From: an uncultured Ruminococcus sp.
GTDB lineage: Bacteria; Bacillota; Clostridia; Oscillospirales; Ruminococcaceae
DNA length: 5,030 bases
NCBI GenBank assembly: GCA_947175005.1
Contig: CAMWLD010000194.1
Span: forward strand, 1 to 5,030
Reading direction: 5' to 3'
The notes under the pieces were generated by a model. It was not told where the DNA came from, searched no databases, and saw only the letters and a list, made by a program, of their open reading frames with translations. Below are positions 1-4,676 of the stretch, piece by piece (the first letter of the stretch is position 1; every line of letters begins with the position of its first letter). The position numbers and the translations under genes are program-made.

Positions 1-372
1 TTCCATCAGTGCCTGTATTGATTTTATCGGTCCCCATGGGAAGCCCCACCAGCCGCCGAACAGGGTCATAAGGATACATATGAGCTGTTCCCTTGATGAT
101 TTTTTTGCCGGACGCAGTGCGCTGCTTCTTGTAAATGTAATAACAATGATCGAGAAGCAGTAGGTGTACCGAACAAGGCCGGTATTGAGGGAATAAAGCT
201 CTCCCTTGTATTCGCAGCTTTCCCCGGAAAGTAAACGGTCGCGGTTAGAATTCAGAAATGCCTCAAACTCCTTATCCTGCCTGTCCCAGATGATCCGAAA
301 CACAAATGCGGATACCCACGAACCGATAATAAGAAAACCAAATAATGAAGAGATAATAAGATTTAATATCAT
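1..372 (-). CDS. Uncharacterised membrane protein with GWWGFPWGP motif (3' end cut by window)
   Basis: The frame is open from an ATG at 372 to the window edge, giving 124 residues with the C-terminus missing. The start has a good ribosome binding site (AAGGGG, then a run of seven T) and a strong promoter upstream. Residues 1-26 form a hydrophobic segment (MILNLIISSLFGFLIIGSWV onward), followed by a charged stretch (about 30-68). A second hydrophobic patch lies near 70-80 (YCFSIIVITF) and a third near 97-119 containing GGWWGFPWGPIKSIQ. From memory, a Trp/Pro/Gly-rich motif of this kind recurs in small bacterial membrane proteins of unknown function, often right after a transmembrane helix. No enzymatic motif is visible. 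The role is unknown; I infer only that it is an integral membrane protein. Confidence is high that it is a gene and low on any function. Confidence 0.8.
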   Translation of the reverse strand, partial: MILNLIISSLFGFLIIGSWVSAFVFRIIWDRQDKEFEAFLNSNRDRLLSGESCEYKGELYSLNTGLVRYTYCFSIIVITFTRSSALRPAKKSSREQLICILMTLFGGWWGFPWGPIKSIQALME

Positions 373-397
373 AAAAAAACCCCTTTATGTAATTTTT

Positions 398-415
398 TAT
401 CGGATTTTGCCGATA
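398..415 (-). repeat. Inverted repeat at the predicted transcription start (possible operator)
   Basis: TATCGG and CCGATA form a perfect 6-bp inverted repeat around a 6-nt centre. It begins at about +1 of the transcript predicted from the promoter at 423-451. The position suits a repressor operator or a 5'-terminal RNA hairpin; the sequence alone does not decide between them. Confidence 0.5.
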
Positions 416-422
416 CAACAAC

Positions 423-451
423 AGTATACAACATAATAAAGTAAATGTCAA
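423..451 (-). promoter_or_regulatory. Sigma-A promoter of the leftmost membrane gene
   Basis: Read on the minus strand, TTGACA (446-451) and TATACT (423-428) are separated by exactly 17 bp, which is a near-consensus housekeeping promoter. Transcription should start near 415-416, leaving a 5' UTR of about 44 nt before the ATG at 372. Confidence 0.85.
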
Positions 452-592
452 TATTTTTTTGCGTAATTTTCCGTTTTTTTATATTAATTGCCGAATATAT
501 TGTATCAAATTCCGATTTGAATGAATAGTATATGTAAGGCGGAGCTTTTACGGGAAATTCACGGATAATGCTTCCGACCGACTTTATTTTTT

Positions 593-598
593 GAGGTG
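593..598 (+). promoter_or_regulatory. Ribosome binding site of spoVM
   Basis: GAGGTG, within an eight-base GAGGTGAT match to the anti-Shine-Dalgarno sequence, lies 7 nt before the ATG at 606. This strong site is the main non-homology support that the tiny 28-codon frame is translated. Confidence 0.85.
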
Positions 599-605
599 AT
601 TTTTT

Positions 606-692
606 ATGAAAATGGTAGTGGTGAAAAGCCCCAAGCTTCTGGCAGGAATTTTCCGCATAATTTTCGGAATAAAAAAAGAACCCCAGGAATAA
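606..692 (+). CDS. spoVM: Stage V sporulation protein M (SpoVM), 28-aa microprotein
   Basis: This is a 28-residue frame with a strong ribosome binding site at 593-598 and a TAA stop at 690-692. The peptide begins MKMVVVKSPKLLAGIFRIIF and ends GIKKEPQE. Aligned without gaps to Bacillus subtilis SpoVM (26 aa, recalled from memory), it shares K2, K7, P9, K10, L12, G14, I15, R17 and G21. These include the proline at position 9, known to be important for SpoVM localisation. SpoVM is an amphipathic helix made in the mother cell. It recognises the positive curvature of the forespore outer membrane and anchors the SpoIVA basement layer of the spore coat; it also interacts with FtsH. A hairpin terminator follows directly, so the gene appears monocistronic. 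In B. subtilis it is sigma-E dependent, but I could not find a convincing sigma-E promoter here. It is too short for most gene callers. Confidence 0.92.
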   Translation: MKMVVVKSPKLLAGIFRIIFGIKKEPQE

Positions 693-707
693 AATTACAT
701 AGCAGAC

Positions 708-750
708 AAGGGCGGGAAAATGCAGCTGCAAATTCCTGCCCTTAATTTTT
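708..750 (+). terminator. Rho-independent terminator after spoVM
   Basis: An 11-bp stem (708-718 with 733-743, one G-U pair) encloses a loop that contains the small palindrome TGCAGCTGCA, and is followed by TTTTT at 746-750. It starts 15 nt after the spoVM stop and separates spoVM from the downstream gene. Confidence 0.85.
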
Positions 751-780
751 AAGGGAATACCGATCAAACCGCCTTAAATT

Positions 781-804
781 TTTGTACTTCTGTAAGTGTA
801 CAAA
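781..804. repeat. Inverted repeat upstream of the YlmC/YmxH gene
   Basis: TTTGTAC (781-787) and GTACAAA (798-804) form a perfect 7-bp inverted repeat around a 10-nt centre, inside the 184-bp gap between spoVM and the next gene. No run of T follows, so it is not a terminator. It could be a protein binding site for the downstream gene. No clear sigma-A promoter was found in the gap. A TACA core (799-802) faintly resembles a sigma-E -10, but the fit is weak. Confidence 0.4.
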
Positions 805-876
805 TGGCTATGAACGGCGGCTTTCCTCCGCCTGCGGCGAGAGAAAGTCTATGGTCGGTCAGTTGGGAGGCTTTTT

Positions 877-1164
877 ATGAAATGTACTTTTTCCGAGCTT
901 CGTGATCTTGAGGTCATTAATGTGGAGGACGGTTCAAGAATAGGATATGTTGACGATTTGGAAATAGACTGCGACACAGGGGCGGTCACAAGTCTTATCA
1001 TCTGCGGCAGGGCACGGCTTCTGGGGCTTATGGGCAGGGAGGAGGACATTGTTATAGGCATTTCGGATATAAAAAAAATAGGGGAGGACACGGTGCTTGT
1101 AAGTGTAAATAATAAAAGATTGTGCAAAATGCCTAAAAAAGATAATGAAAATCTGTTTGATTAA
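877..1164 (+). CDS. YlmC/YmxH-family PRC-barrel sporulation protein
   Basis: This 95-aa protein starts at ATG 877, with GGGAGG at 865-870 as ribosome binding site (6-nt spacing). It is a single PRC-barrel-like domain. Residues 6-32 (SELRDLEVINVEDGSRIGYV, then DDLEID) carry the family pattern of a Leu-rich start followed by D-G-xx-I/L-G-xV-xD. Residues 35-56 form the second strand set with the GLMGREED turn, and residues 61-75 match the typical closing pattern (GISDIKKIGEDTVLV). Its length fits the family of roughly 80-100 residues. The family is named for B. subtilis YlmC and YmxH and is largely confined to spore-formers; its biochemical role is not established. The C-terminal 15 residues are polar and probably disordered. 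It cannot be told here whether this is the YlmC or the YmxH orthologue. The gene lies between the spoVM terminator and the rpsB promoter, so it is probably its own transcription unit. Confidence 0.88.
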   Translation: MKCTFSELRDLEVINVEDGSRIGYVDDLEIDCDTGAVTSLIICGRARLLGLMGREEDIVIGISDIKKIGEDTVLVSVNNKRLCKMPKKDNENLFD

Positions 1165-1178
1165 GTGGAAAATGATAC

Positions 1179-1207
1179 TTGCATTTTTTGTTTAAATATG
1201 GTATAAT
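1179..1207 (+). promoter_or_regulatory. Extended -10 sigma-A promoter for rpsB
   Basis: TTGCAT (1179-1184) and a perfect TATAAT (1202-1207) are separated by 17 bp, and a TG at 1199-1200 forms an extended -10 element. The start site is expected near 1214. A strong promoter is what a ribosomal protein gene needs. It begins only 15 nt after the stop of the preceding gene. Confidence 0.88.
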
Positions 1208-1213
1208 ATCAAG

Positions 1214-1367
1214 GTAATTCGCACGCCGAGGCTTTCCGCTTGCGGTGCTGTTGTGTGAGTTCCCGAATTTTCGGGTTTGGCACAGCGGTTATAAGCGGGC
1301 AAAAAGGTGCGGCGGAGGATAAATTAAAGCCCCATAAGCGGGCATAATAACCGGGAGGAAATTAAAA
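1214..1367 (+). ncRNA. Structured 5' leader of rpsB (candidate autoregulatory RNA)
   Basis: The predicted leader is about 150 nt, long for a simple untranslated region, and can form several helices. 1221-1226 pairs with 1242-1248 (GCACGC, one bulged G). 1262-1267 pairs with 1270-1275 (CCCGAA/TTCGGG), possibly extended by GCTGT/ACAGC outside it. The direct repeat ATAAGCGGGCA occurs at 1291-1301 and 1334-1344. CGGTTAT at 1286-1292 is perfectly complementary to ATAACCG at 1347-1353, which overlaps the first base of the Shine-Dalgarno GGGAGG (1353-1358). The GCCC at 1329-1332 can pair with the GGGC of either repeat copy, so alternative folds exist. Ribosomal protein leaders often bind their own product; S2 control of rpsB is known in enterobacteria. 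I do not recognise this one as a known RNA family, and the function is inferred. Confidence 0.5.
1291..1344 (+). repeat. Direct repeat ATAAGCGGGCA in the rpsB leader
   Basis: Two identical 11-bp copies, at 1291-1301 and 1334-1344, start 43 bp apart and lie inside the arms of the long-range CGGTTAT/ATAACCG pairing. Both carry GGGC, which can pair with the GCCC at 1329-1332. Confidence 0.7.
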
Positions 1368-2114
1368 ATGGGCGTAGTATCAATGAAGCAGCTCCTTGAA
1401 GCAGGAGTGCACTTCGGTCACCAGACAAGAAGATGGAATCCTAAAATGGCTCCTTACATCTTCACCGAAAGAAACGGCATCTACATCATCGACCTGCAGA
1501 AAACCGTAAGAAAGCTTGACGAGGCATATGCATTCATCAGAAGCGTTGCCGAAAACGGCGAGAACGTTCTCTTTGTAGGAACAAAGAAGCAGGCAGGGGA
1601 TTCCGTTAAGGAGGAGGCCACCAGAGCGGGCGCTTATTATGTAAACGCAAGATGGCTCGGCGGTATGATGACCAACTTCAAGACCATTCAGAGAAGAGTT
1701 GCAAGACTGGCACAGCTTCACACCATGCAGGAGGACGGCACTTTCGACCTGCTTCCCAAGAAGGAAGTTGTAAAGCTGGAGCTGGAGATCGAGAAACTTG
1801 AAAAATATCTTGGCGGTATCAAGGAGATGAAGAAGCTCCCCGGAGCGCTCTTTATCGTTGACCCCAGAAAAGAAAAGATCGCTGTATCCGAGGCTAAGAA
1901 GCTGGGTATTCCCGTAGTAGCTATCGTGGACACCAACTGCGATCCCGATGACGCGGACTATGTTATCCCCGGCAATGACGACGCTATCAGAGCCGTTAAG
2001 CTCATAGCCGGCGCAATGGCCGACGCTATCATCGAGGGCAGACAGGGCGAGCAGCAGGCTGCCGAGGCTGCCGCAGCTGAGGCGGATGAAGAGGCAGAGG
2101 CTGACGCGGAGTAA
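1368..2114 (+). CDS. rpsB: 30S ribosomal protein S2
   Basis: This 248-aa protein has the expected S2 length plus a tail. S2 joins the small subunit late and, with S1, helps recruit mRNA on the platform side of the 30S. The signature [20 protein letters not shown] (residues 4-23) followed by NPKM is diagnostic. Further S2 blocks are [50 protein letters not shown], and [20 protein letters not shown] followed by PGNDDAIRA. The ATG at 1368 is preferred over the in-frame ATG five codons later, because the ribosome binding site GGGAGG (1353-1358) is 9 nt away and family members usually have a few residues before the SM(K/R) motif. The last 20 or so residues are an Ala/Glu/Asp-rich acidic tail, likely disordered. 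Codon use is that of a highly expressed gene. Expression comes from the promoter at 1179-1207 through a structured leader. Confidence 0.98.
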   Translation: MGVVSMKQLLEAGVHFGHQTRRWNPKMAPYIFTERNGIYIIDLQKTVRKLDEAYAFIRSVAENGENVLFVGTKKQAGDSVKEEATRAGAYYVNARWLGGMMTNFKTIQRRVARLAQLHTMQEDGTFDLLPKKEVVKLELEIEKLEKYLGGIKEMKKLPGALFIVDPRKEKIAVSEAKKLGIPVVAIVDTNCDPDDADYVIPGNDDAIRAVKLIAGAMADAIIEGRQGEQQAAEAAAAEADEEAEADAE

Positions 2115-2131
2115 TCCAAATAGCAGACGGA

Positions 2132-2163
2132 CAAGGCAGACACCCAATGTCTGCCTTGATTTT
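2132..2163 (+). terminator. Rho-independent terminator after rpsB
   Basis: A perfect 11-bp stem (2132-2142 with 2148-2158) with the 5-nt loop CCCAA is followed by TTTT (2160-2163) and then GG. The stem is strong and the T tract short, so some readthrough towards the next genes is possible. A terminator directly after rpsB is unusual, since rpsB and tsf are usually cotranscribed. Confidence 0.8.
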
Positions 2164-2203
2164 GGAATATAATTTTTATCCCAATCAGACTTCGTGTTCC
2201 CAA

Positions 2204-2209
2204 TATAAT
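2204..2209 (+). promoter_or_regulatory. Possible -10 element for the kinase-like gene
   Basis: A perfect TATAAT lies 42 nt before the GTG start, between the rpsB terminator and the gene. No recognisable -35 hexamer is found 16-18 bp upstream, so this is only a candidate. Confidence 0.3.
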
Positions 2210-2235
2210 TGAGGTATCATACAAGTCTGCATGTG

Positions 2236-2243
2236 AAGGAGGT
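2236..2243 (+). promoter_or_regulatory. Ribosome binding site fixing a GTG start
   Basis: AAGGAGGT is a full-strength Shine-Dalgarno sequence with 8 nt between the GG at 2242 and the GTG at 2251. A TTG 42 bp upstream in the same frame has no ribosome binding site and overlaps the candidate -10 box, so the GTG is the better start. Confidence 0.85.
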
Positions 2244-2250
2244 AAGAACC

Positions 2251-2790
2251 GTGGATAAACAGGTCATTCATATATATGGCGCCTCCGGTTCCGGAACTTC
2301 TACTATTGGCAGGTTTATTTGTGATAAAGCAGGATTTTTTTTCATGGATTCGGATGATTATTTTTGGGAAGAAACAAATCCGCCCTTTCAAATCAAAAGA
2401 AATACTTCTGAAAGAATTGCCTTGATGAAAAATGATATTGAAAGGCATGACAAGGTAGTTATTTCCGGTTCACTTGTTGGTTGGGGTGATGAGCTGATAC
2501 CTTTCTTTTCATTGGCTATTCGTGTAGCAACAGATACTGCAATACGAATTGACCGATTGAAGAAAAGAGAACGGGAGCGCTTCGGAAGCCGTGTCGATTT
2601 GGGTGGAGATATGTACGAAAGCCACCAAGAATTTCTTGATTGGGCAGCGTCTTATGATAATGGTGACATAAATATGAGAAGCAAATCAAAACACGACGAG
2701 TGGCAAAAACAATTGCAGTGTCAGATAATTTTATTGGACGGAAGTTTGGCTGTAGAAAAGAACTTTGAAATAATAAAGCAATATCTATAG
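2251..2790 (+). CDS. Small P-loop nucleotide-kinase-like protein with variant Walker A
   Basis: From the GTG at 2251 this is a 179-aa protein. Residues 5-9 (VIHIY) form the first beta strand, followed by the loop GASGSGTS (10-17). This matches a Walker A motif (GxxxxGK[ST]) except that the lysine is replaced by Thr16. Residues 33-36 (DSDD, then YFW) sit where adenylate and shikimate kinases carry substrate-binding acidic residues. Residues 69-80 (VVISGSLVGWGD) form another core strand. The stretch 99-112 is Arg/Lys-rich (RIDRLKKRERERFG), as expected of a lid region that grips phosphates, followed by GGDMYESHQEFLDW (118-131). I recall related small bacterial proteins with GASGSGT loops, usually annotated only as AAA ATPase or adenylate-kinase-like. 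Phosphotransfer to a nucleotide or small substrate is inferred; no substrate can be named. The gene is visibly more AT-rich than rpsB and tsf and lies between them, which suggests acquisition by transfer. Confidence 0.85.
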   Translation: MDKQVIHIYGASGSGTSTIGRFICDKAGFFFMDSDDYFWEETNPPFQIKRNTSERIALMKNDIERHDKVVISGSLVGWGDELIPFFSLAIRVATDTAIRIDRLKKRERERFGSRVDLGGDMYESHQEFLDWAASYDNGDINMRSKSKHDEWQKQLQCQIILLDGSLAVEKNFEIIKQYL

Positions 2791-2801
2791 CTTTCAGTTT
2801 A

Positions 2802-2856
2802 TATAATGCTTTGCGAAATTAAAAATTTATAAATATTCACCCGGTTAGTTTAGAAT
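2802..2856 (+). promoter_or_regulatory. Region of possible tsf promoter elements
   Basis: The AT-rich gap before tsf holds a perfect TATAAT (2802-2807) and a TAGAAT (2851-2856), but neither has a convincing -35 hexamer at 16-18 bp. A tsf promoter is expected here, because a terminator follows rpsB. The exact element is not resolved. Confidence 0.25.
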
Positions 2857-2899
2857 AACACAAAAACAAATTGGGAATAATTTTTAGGAGGAATTAAAA

Positions 2900-3823
2900 A
2901 TGGCAAAGATATCACCGCAGGAAATAAAAGATTTGATGAAGTCCACAGGCGTAGGCATGATGGACTGCAAAAAGGCTCTTGAAGAGGCAGAGGGAGACAG
3001 AGAAAAGGCTGTTCAGCTTCTCCGTGAAAAGGGTCTTGCAACACAGGCAAAGAAGAGCGGCAGAGTGGCCGCAGAGGGCATTGTTACAGCGGTTGTTGAG
3101 GGCAATGTGGGCGCAGTTGTCGAGGTAAATATCGAGACCGACTTTGCTGCCAACAACGAGGAGTTCAAGGCATTTGTAAATTCTGTAGCAAAGACCGTTA
3201 TCGAGAAGAACCCCGCAGATGTTGAGGCTCTCAAGGCCTGCACTATCAGCGGCGGCGACAAGAGCGTTGAGGAGACCTTGCAGGATCTGTTCATCAAGAT
3301 CCGTGAGAATATGGTAATCCGCCGTTTTGAGAGATTGGAGGGCACTCTTGTTCCCTATGTTCACGGCGGCGGCAGCATTGGCGTAATGGTTCAGCTGGAT
3401 ACCGATCTGCCCGCAGACAAGGTTTTCGAGACCGGAAAGAACTGCGCGCTCCAGGTAGCGGCTATGAATCCCGCATACCTTAACCGTGAGGCTGTTCCCG
3501 CATCCGTTCTGGAGAACGAAAAGACCATTATCATGGCTCAGATGGCAGAGGATCCCAAAATGGCTTCCAAGCCCGAGCAGGTAAGAGCAAAGATCGCCGA
3601 GGGCAAGGTTGGCAAGTACTACAGCGAGAACTGTCTCTTGGAGCAGGCTTATGTCAAGGACGACAAGGTAAACGTTGGCAGTTATGTTGCAAGTGAGGCT
3701 AAGGCTCTGGGCGGCAAGATCGAGGTTGCAAAGTTCATTCGTTTCGAGAGAGGCGAGGGAAGCGAGAAGAAGGCAGACGATTTTGCGGCAGAGGTTGCTG
3801 CAATGGCAAAGGGCAATGGCTGA
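2900..3823 (+). CDS. tsf: Translation elongation factor Ts
   Basis: This 307-aa cytoplasmic protein is the nucleotide exchange factor that releases GDP from EF-Tu, regenerating it for aminoacyl-tRNA delivery. Residues 1-50 form the N-terminal UBA-like domain with the conserved LMKSTGVGMMDCKKALEEA followed by GDREKAVQLLREKG. The EF-Ts signature IETDFAANNEEF spans 78-89; Asp81 and Phe82 correspond to the pair that intrudes near the EF-Tu magnesium site, with Ala in place of the usual Val after them. The core continues through HGGGSIGVMVQL, the LQVAAMNPAYL segment and the C-terminal LLEQAYVKDD region. Length fits the long bacterial form. AGGAGG at 2886-2891 lies 8 nt before the ATG, and the SD-to-start stretch nearly repeats that of rpsB (GGAGGAAATTAAAAATGG against GGAGGAATTAAAAATGG). 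Codon use matches that of rpsB. No pyrH follows; a terminator ends the unit. Confidence 0.98.
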   Translation: MAKISPQEIKDLMKSTGVGMMDCKKALEEAEGDREKAVQLLREKGLATQAKKSGRVAAEGIVTAVVEGNVGAVVEVNIETDFAANNEEFKAFVNSVAKTVIEKNPADVEALKACTISGGDKSVEETLQDLFIKIRENMVIRRFERLEGTLVPYVHGGGSIGVMVQLDTDLPADKVFETGKNCALQVAAMNPAYLNREAVPASVLENEKTIIMAQMAEDPKMASKPEQVRAKIAEGKVGKYYSENCLLEQAYVKDDKVNVGSYVASEAKALGGKIEVAKFIRFERGEGSEKKADDFAAEVAAMAKGNG

Positions 3824-3868
3824 TTGACCTGCCGATTGTCGTTCTGTACCGAGTGACTTTAAAAATAC

Positions 3869-3911
3869 AAACCGTTCGTCCCATATGCGGGGCGAACGGT
3901 TTTTGCTTTTT
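3869..3911. terminator. Strong, probably bidirectional terminator between tsf and the convergent gene
   Basis: A stem of about 14 bp (3869-3882 with 3889-3902, one G-U pair) with the loop ATATGC is followed on the plus strand by TTTTT, GC and another TTTTT. On the minus strand the same stem is followed by TTTGTATTTTT. It can therefore end both tsf and the leftward gene that stops at 3956. Confidence 0.92.
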
Positions 3912-3955
3912 ATAGGAATTTCAACAGGGGAGAGGCACTGAATATTTTACTCTGA

Positions 3956-4636
3956 CTAAACAGTATTTTTCTCGACTTTGAGAACATGATCGCTGTTTTC
4001 GGTTACGCTGTATGTATCGAACATTTCGAGTATTGCCTCTTTTTGAGCTTCATTTTCCTCCGACCGGTCGTAACGTATCTCCAAATATTCCAGCTTATCC
4101 CAATTTTGCAAAAATTGAACATAATCAATATTATCTGTGTATACCGAAAGCCTTTTTACCGACTCAAGCTTTTCAAGCGAGGACAGATTTTTGACTATAA
4201 GTCCATCGTAATAATTAAAGTCATTCGCTGAACACGGTTCATTCTGACTGTCGTAATCTATATAATTTGTCACCCATGATACAGGCGCAATGTTCTCCAT
4301 GCCGAAGCAAAGAAAAATTTTTCTGCCGTTTAATTCATTTGACGGGTGTTGCTTTAAGTAGTCTGTTATAAGTTTTTTCACCGTTACAACATCATCAGCG
4401 CAGTCAAAATCATATGTGTGTATGTATTTATTTTTAATGTCAAAGTGGACAATAAAAGCATTACCTTCATGCACTATATCCCGAAATAAATAACACTCCA
4501 GCTTAGCATTATCCAAAATATTTGCAATTTCCTTACAATAACCAATTGATGTAAGAGAAGATTTATGAACCAAAAAGAAAAATGTAAGTATTATTAAAGC
4601 AACACAAAATACTTTAAGAACATTTCTGACTTTCAT
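3956..4636 (-). CDS. Membrane-anchored extracytoplasmic protein of unknown function, LRR-like C-terminal part
   Basis: This 226-aa protein starts at ATG 4636, with GGGAGG (4647-4652) 10 nt upstream. Residues 1-5 are basic (MKVRN) and residues 6-23 are strongly hydrophobic, forming an uncleaved signal anchor or lipid-free signal peptide; no lipobox is obvious. The rest should lie outside the membrane. It is rich in Asp, Asn, Glu and Tyr. Residues 150-190 (NLSSLEKLESVKRLSVYTDN, then a stretch ending LEYLEIRYD) show Leu spacing like one or two degenerate leucine-rich repeats. I do not recognise a family. The reading frame is AT-rich and differs in codon use from the receiver-domain gene upstream, 40 bp away on the same strand. 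No terminator or promoter is evident in that gap, so the two are probably cotranscribed. A sensory or envelope role is only a guess from context. Confidence 0.8.
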   Translation of the reverse strand: MKVRNVLKVFCVALIILTFFFLVHKSSLTSIGYCKEIANILDNAKLECYLFRDIVHEGNAFIVHFDIKNKYIHTYDFDCADDVVTVKKLITDYLKQHPSNELNGRKIFLCFGMENIAPVSWVTNYIDYDSQNEPCSANDFNYYDGLIVKNLSSLEKLESVKRLSVYTDNIDYVQFLQNWDKLEYLEIRYDRSEENEAQKEAILEMFDTYSVTENSDHVLKVEKNTV

Positions 4637-4676
4637 ATGATGATAACCTCCCGTCTGTTATTTCACCGACAGCAGT

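Noticed and set aside
206..436. Plus-strand frame of 76 codons
   Set aside because: It lies antisense to the leftmost membrane gene and its promoter; the product has no recognisable pattern.
491..540. Sigma-E promoter for spoVM
   Set aside because: TCAAATT at 505-511 resembles a sigma-E -35, but no CATACA-like -10 lies 14-15 bp downstream, so the element could not be supported.
369..767. Open minus-strand frame of 132 codons covering the 5' intergenic region
   Set aside because: It runs through the sigma-A promoter, across spoVM on the opposite strand and through the spoVM terminator. Its product is low-complexity (Lys/Ile/Tyr/Phe), and no convincing ribosome binding site was found.
816..835. 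GC-rich inverted repeat GGCGG/CCGCC before the PRC-barrel gene
   Set aside because: It is only five base pairs with a seven-base loop and no T tract, too weak to call a terminator or regulatory hairpin.
699..2138. Similar strings ATAGCAGACAAGGGC (699-713) and ATAGCAGACGGACAAGGC (2120-2137) after the spoVM and rpsB stops
   Set aside because: Only about ten bases agree before they diverge, and each is part of a distinct terminator stem; chance similarity is the likelier explanation.
1380..2147. Long minus-strand frame of 255 codons opposite rpsB
   Set aside because: It is a shadow created by the biased codon use of rpsB; it begins inside the rpsB terminator and its product is a Leu/Ser/Cys-rich antisense translation.
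2209..2250. Upstream TTG start for the kinase-like gene
   Set aside because: It has no ribosome binding site and overlaps a TATAAT box; the added 14 residues precede the usual first strand. The GTG at 2251 has an ideal AAGGAGGT.
2912..3364. Minus-strand frame of 150 codons opposite tsf
   Set aside because: It is a shadow of the strongly biased tsf reading frame, without domain signal.
3986..4231. Two overlapping plus-strand frames opposite the membrane-anchored protein
   Set aside because: They are antisense to a frame with a clear start, ribosome binding site and signal anchor; no supporting features of their own.
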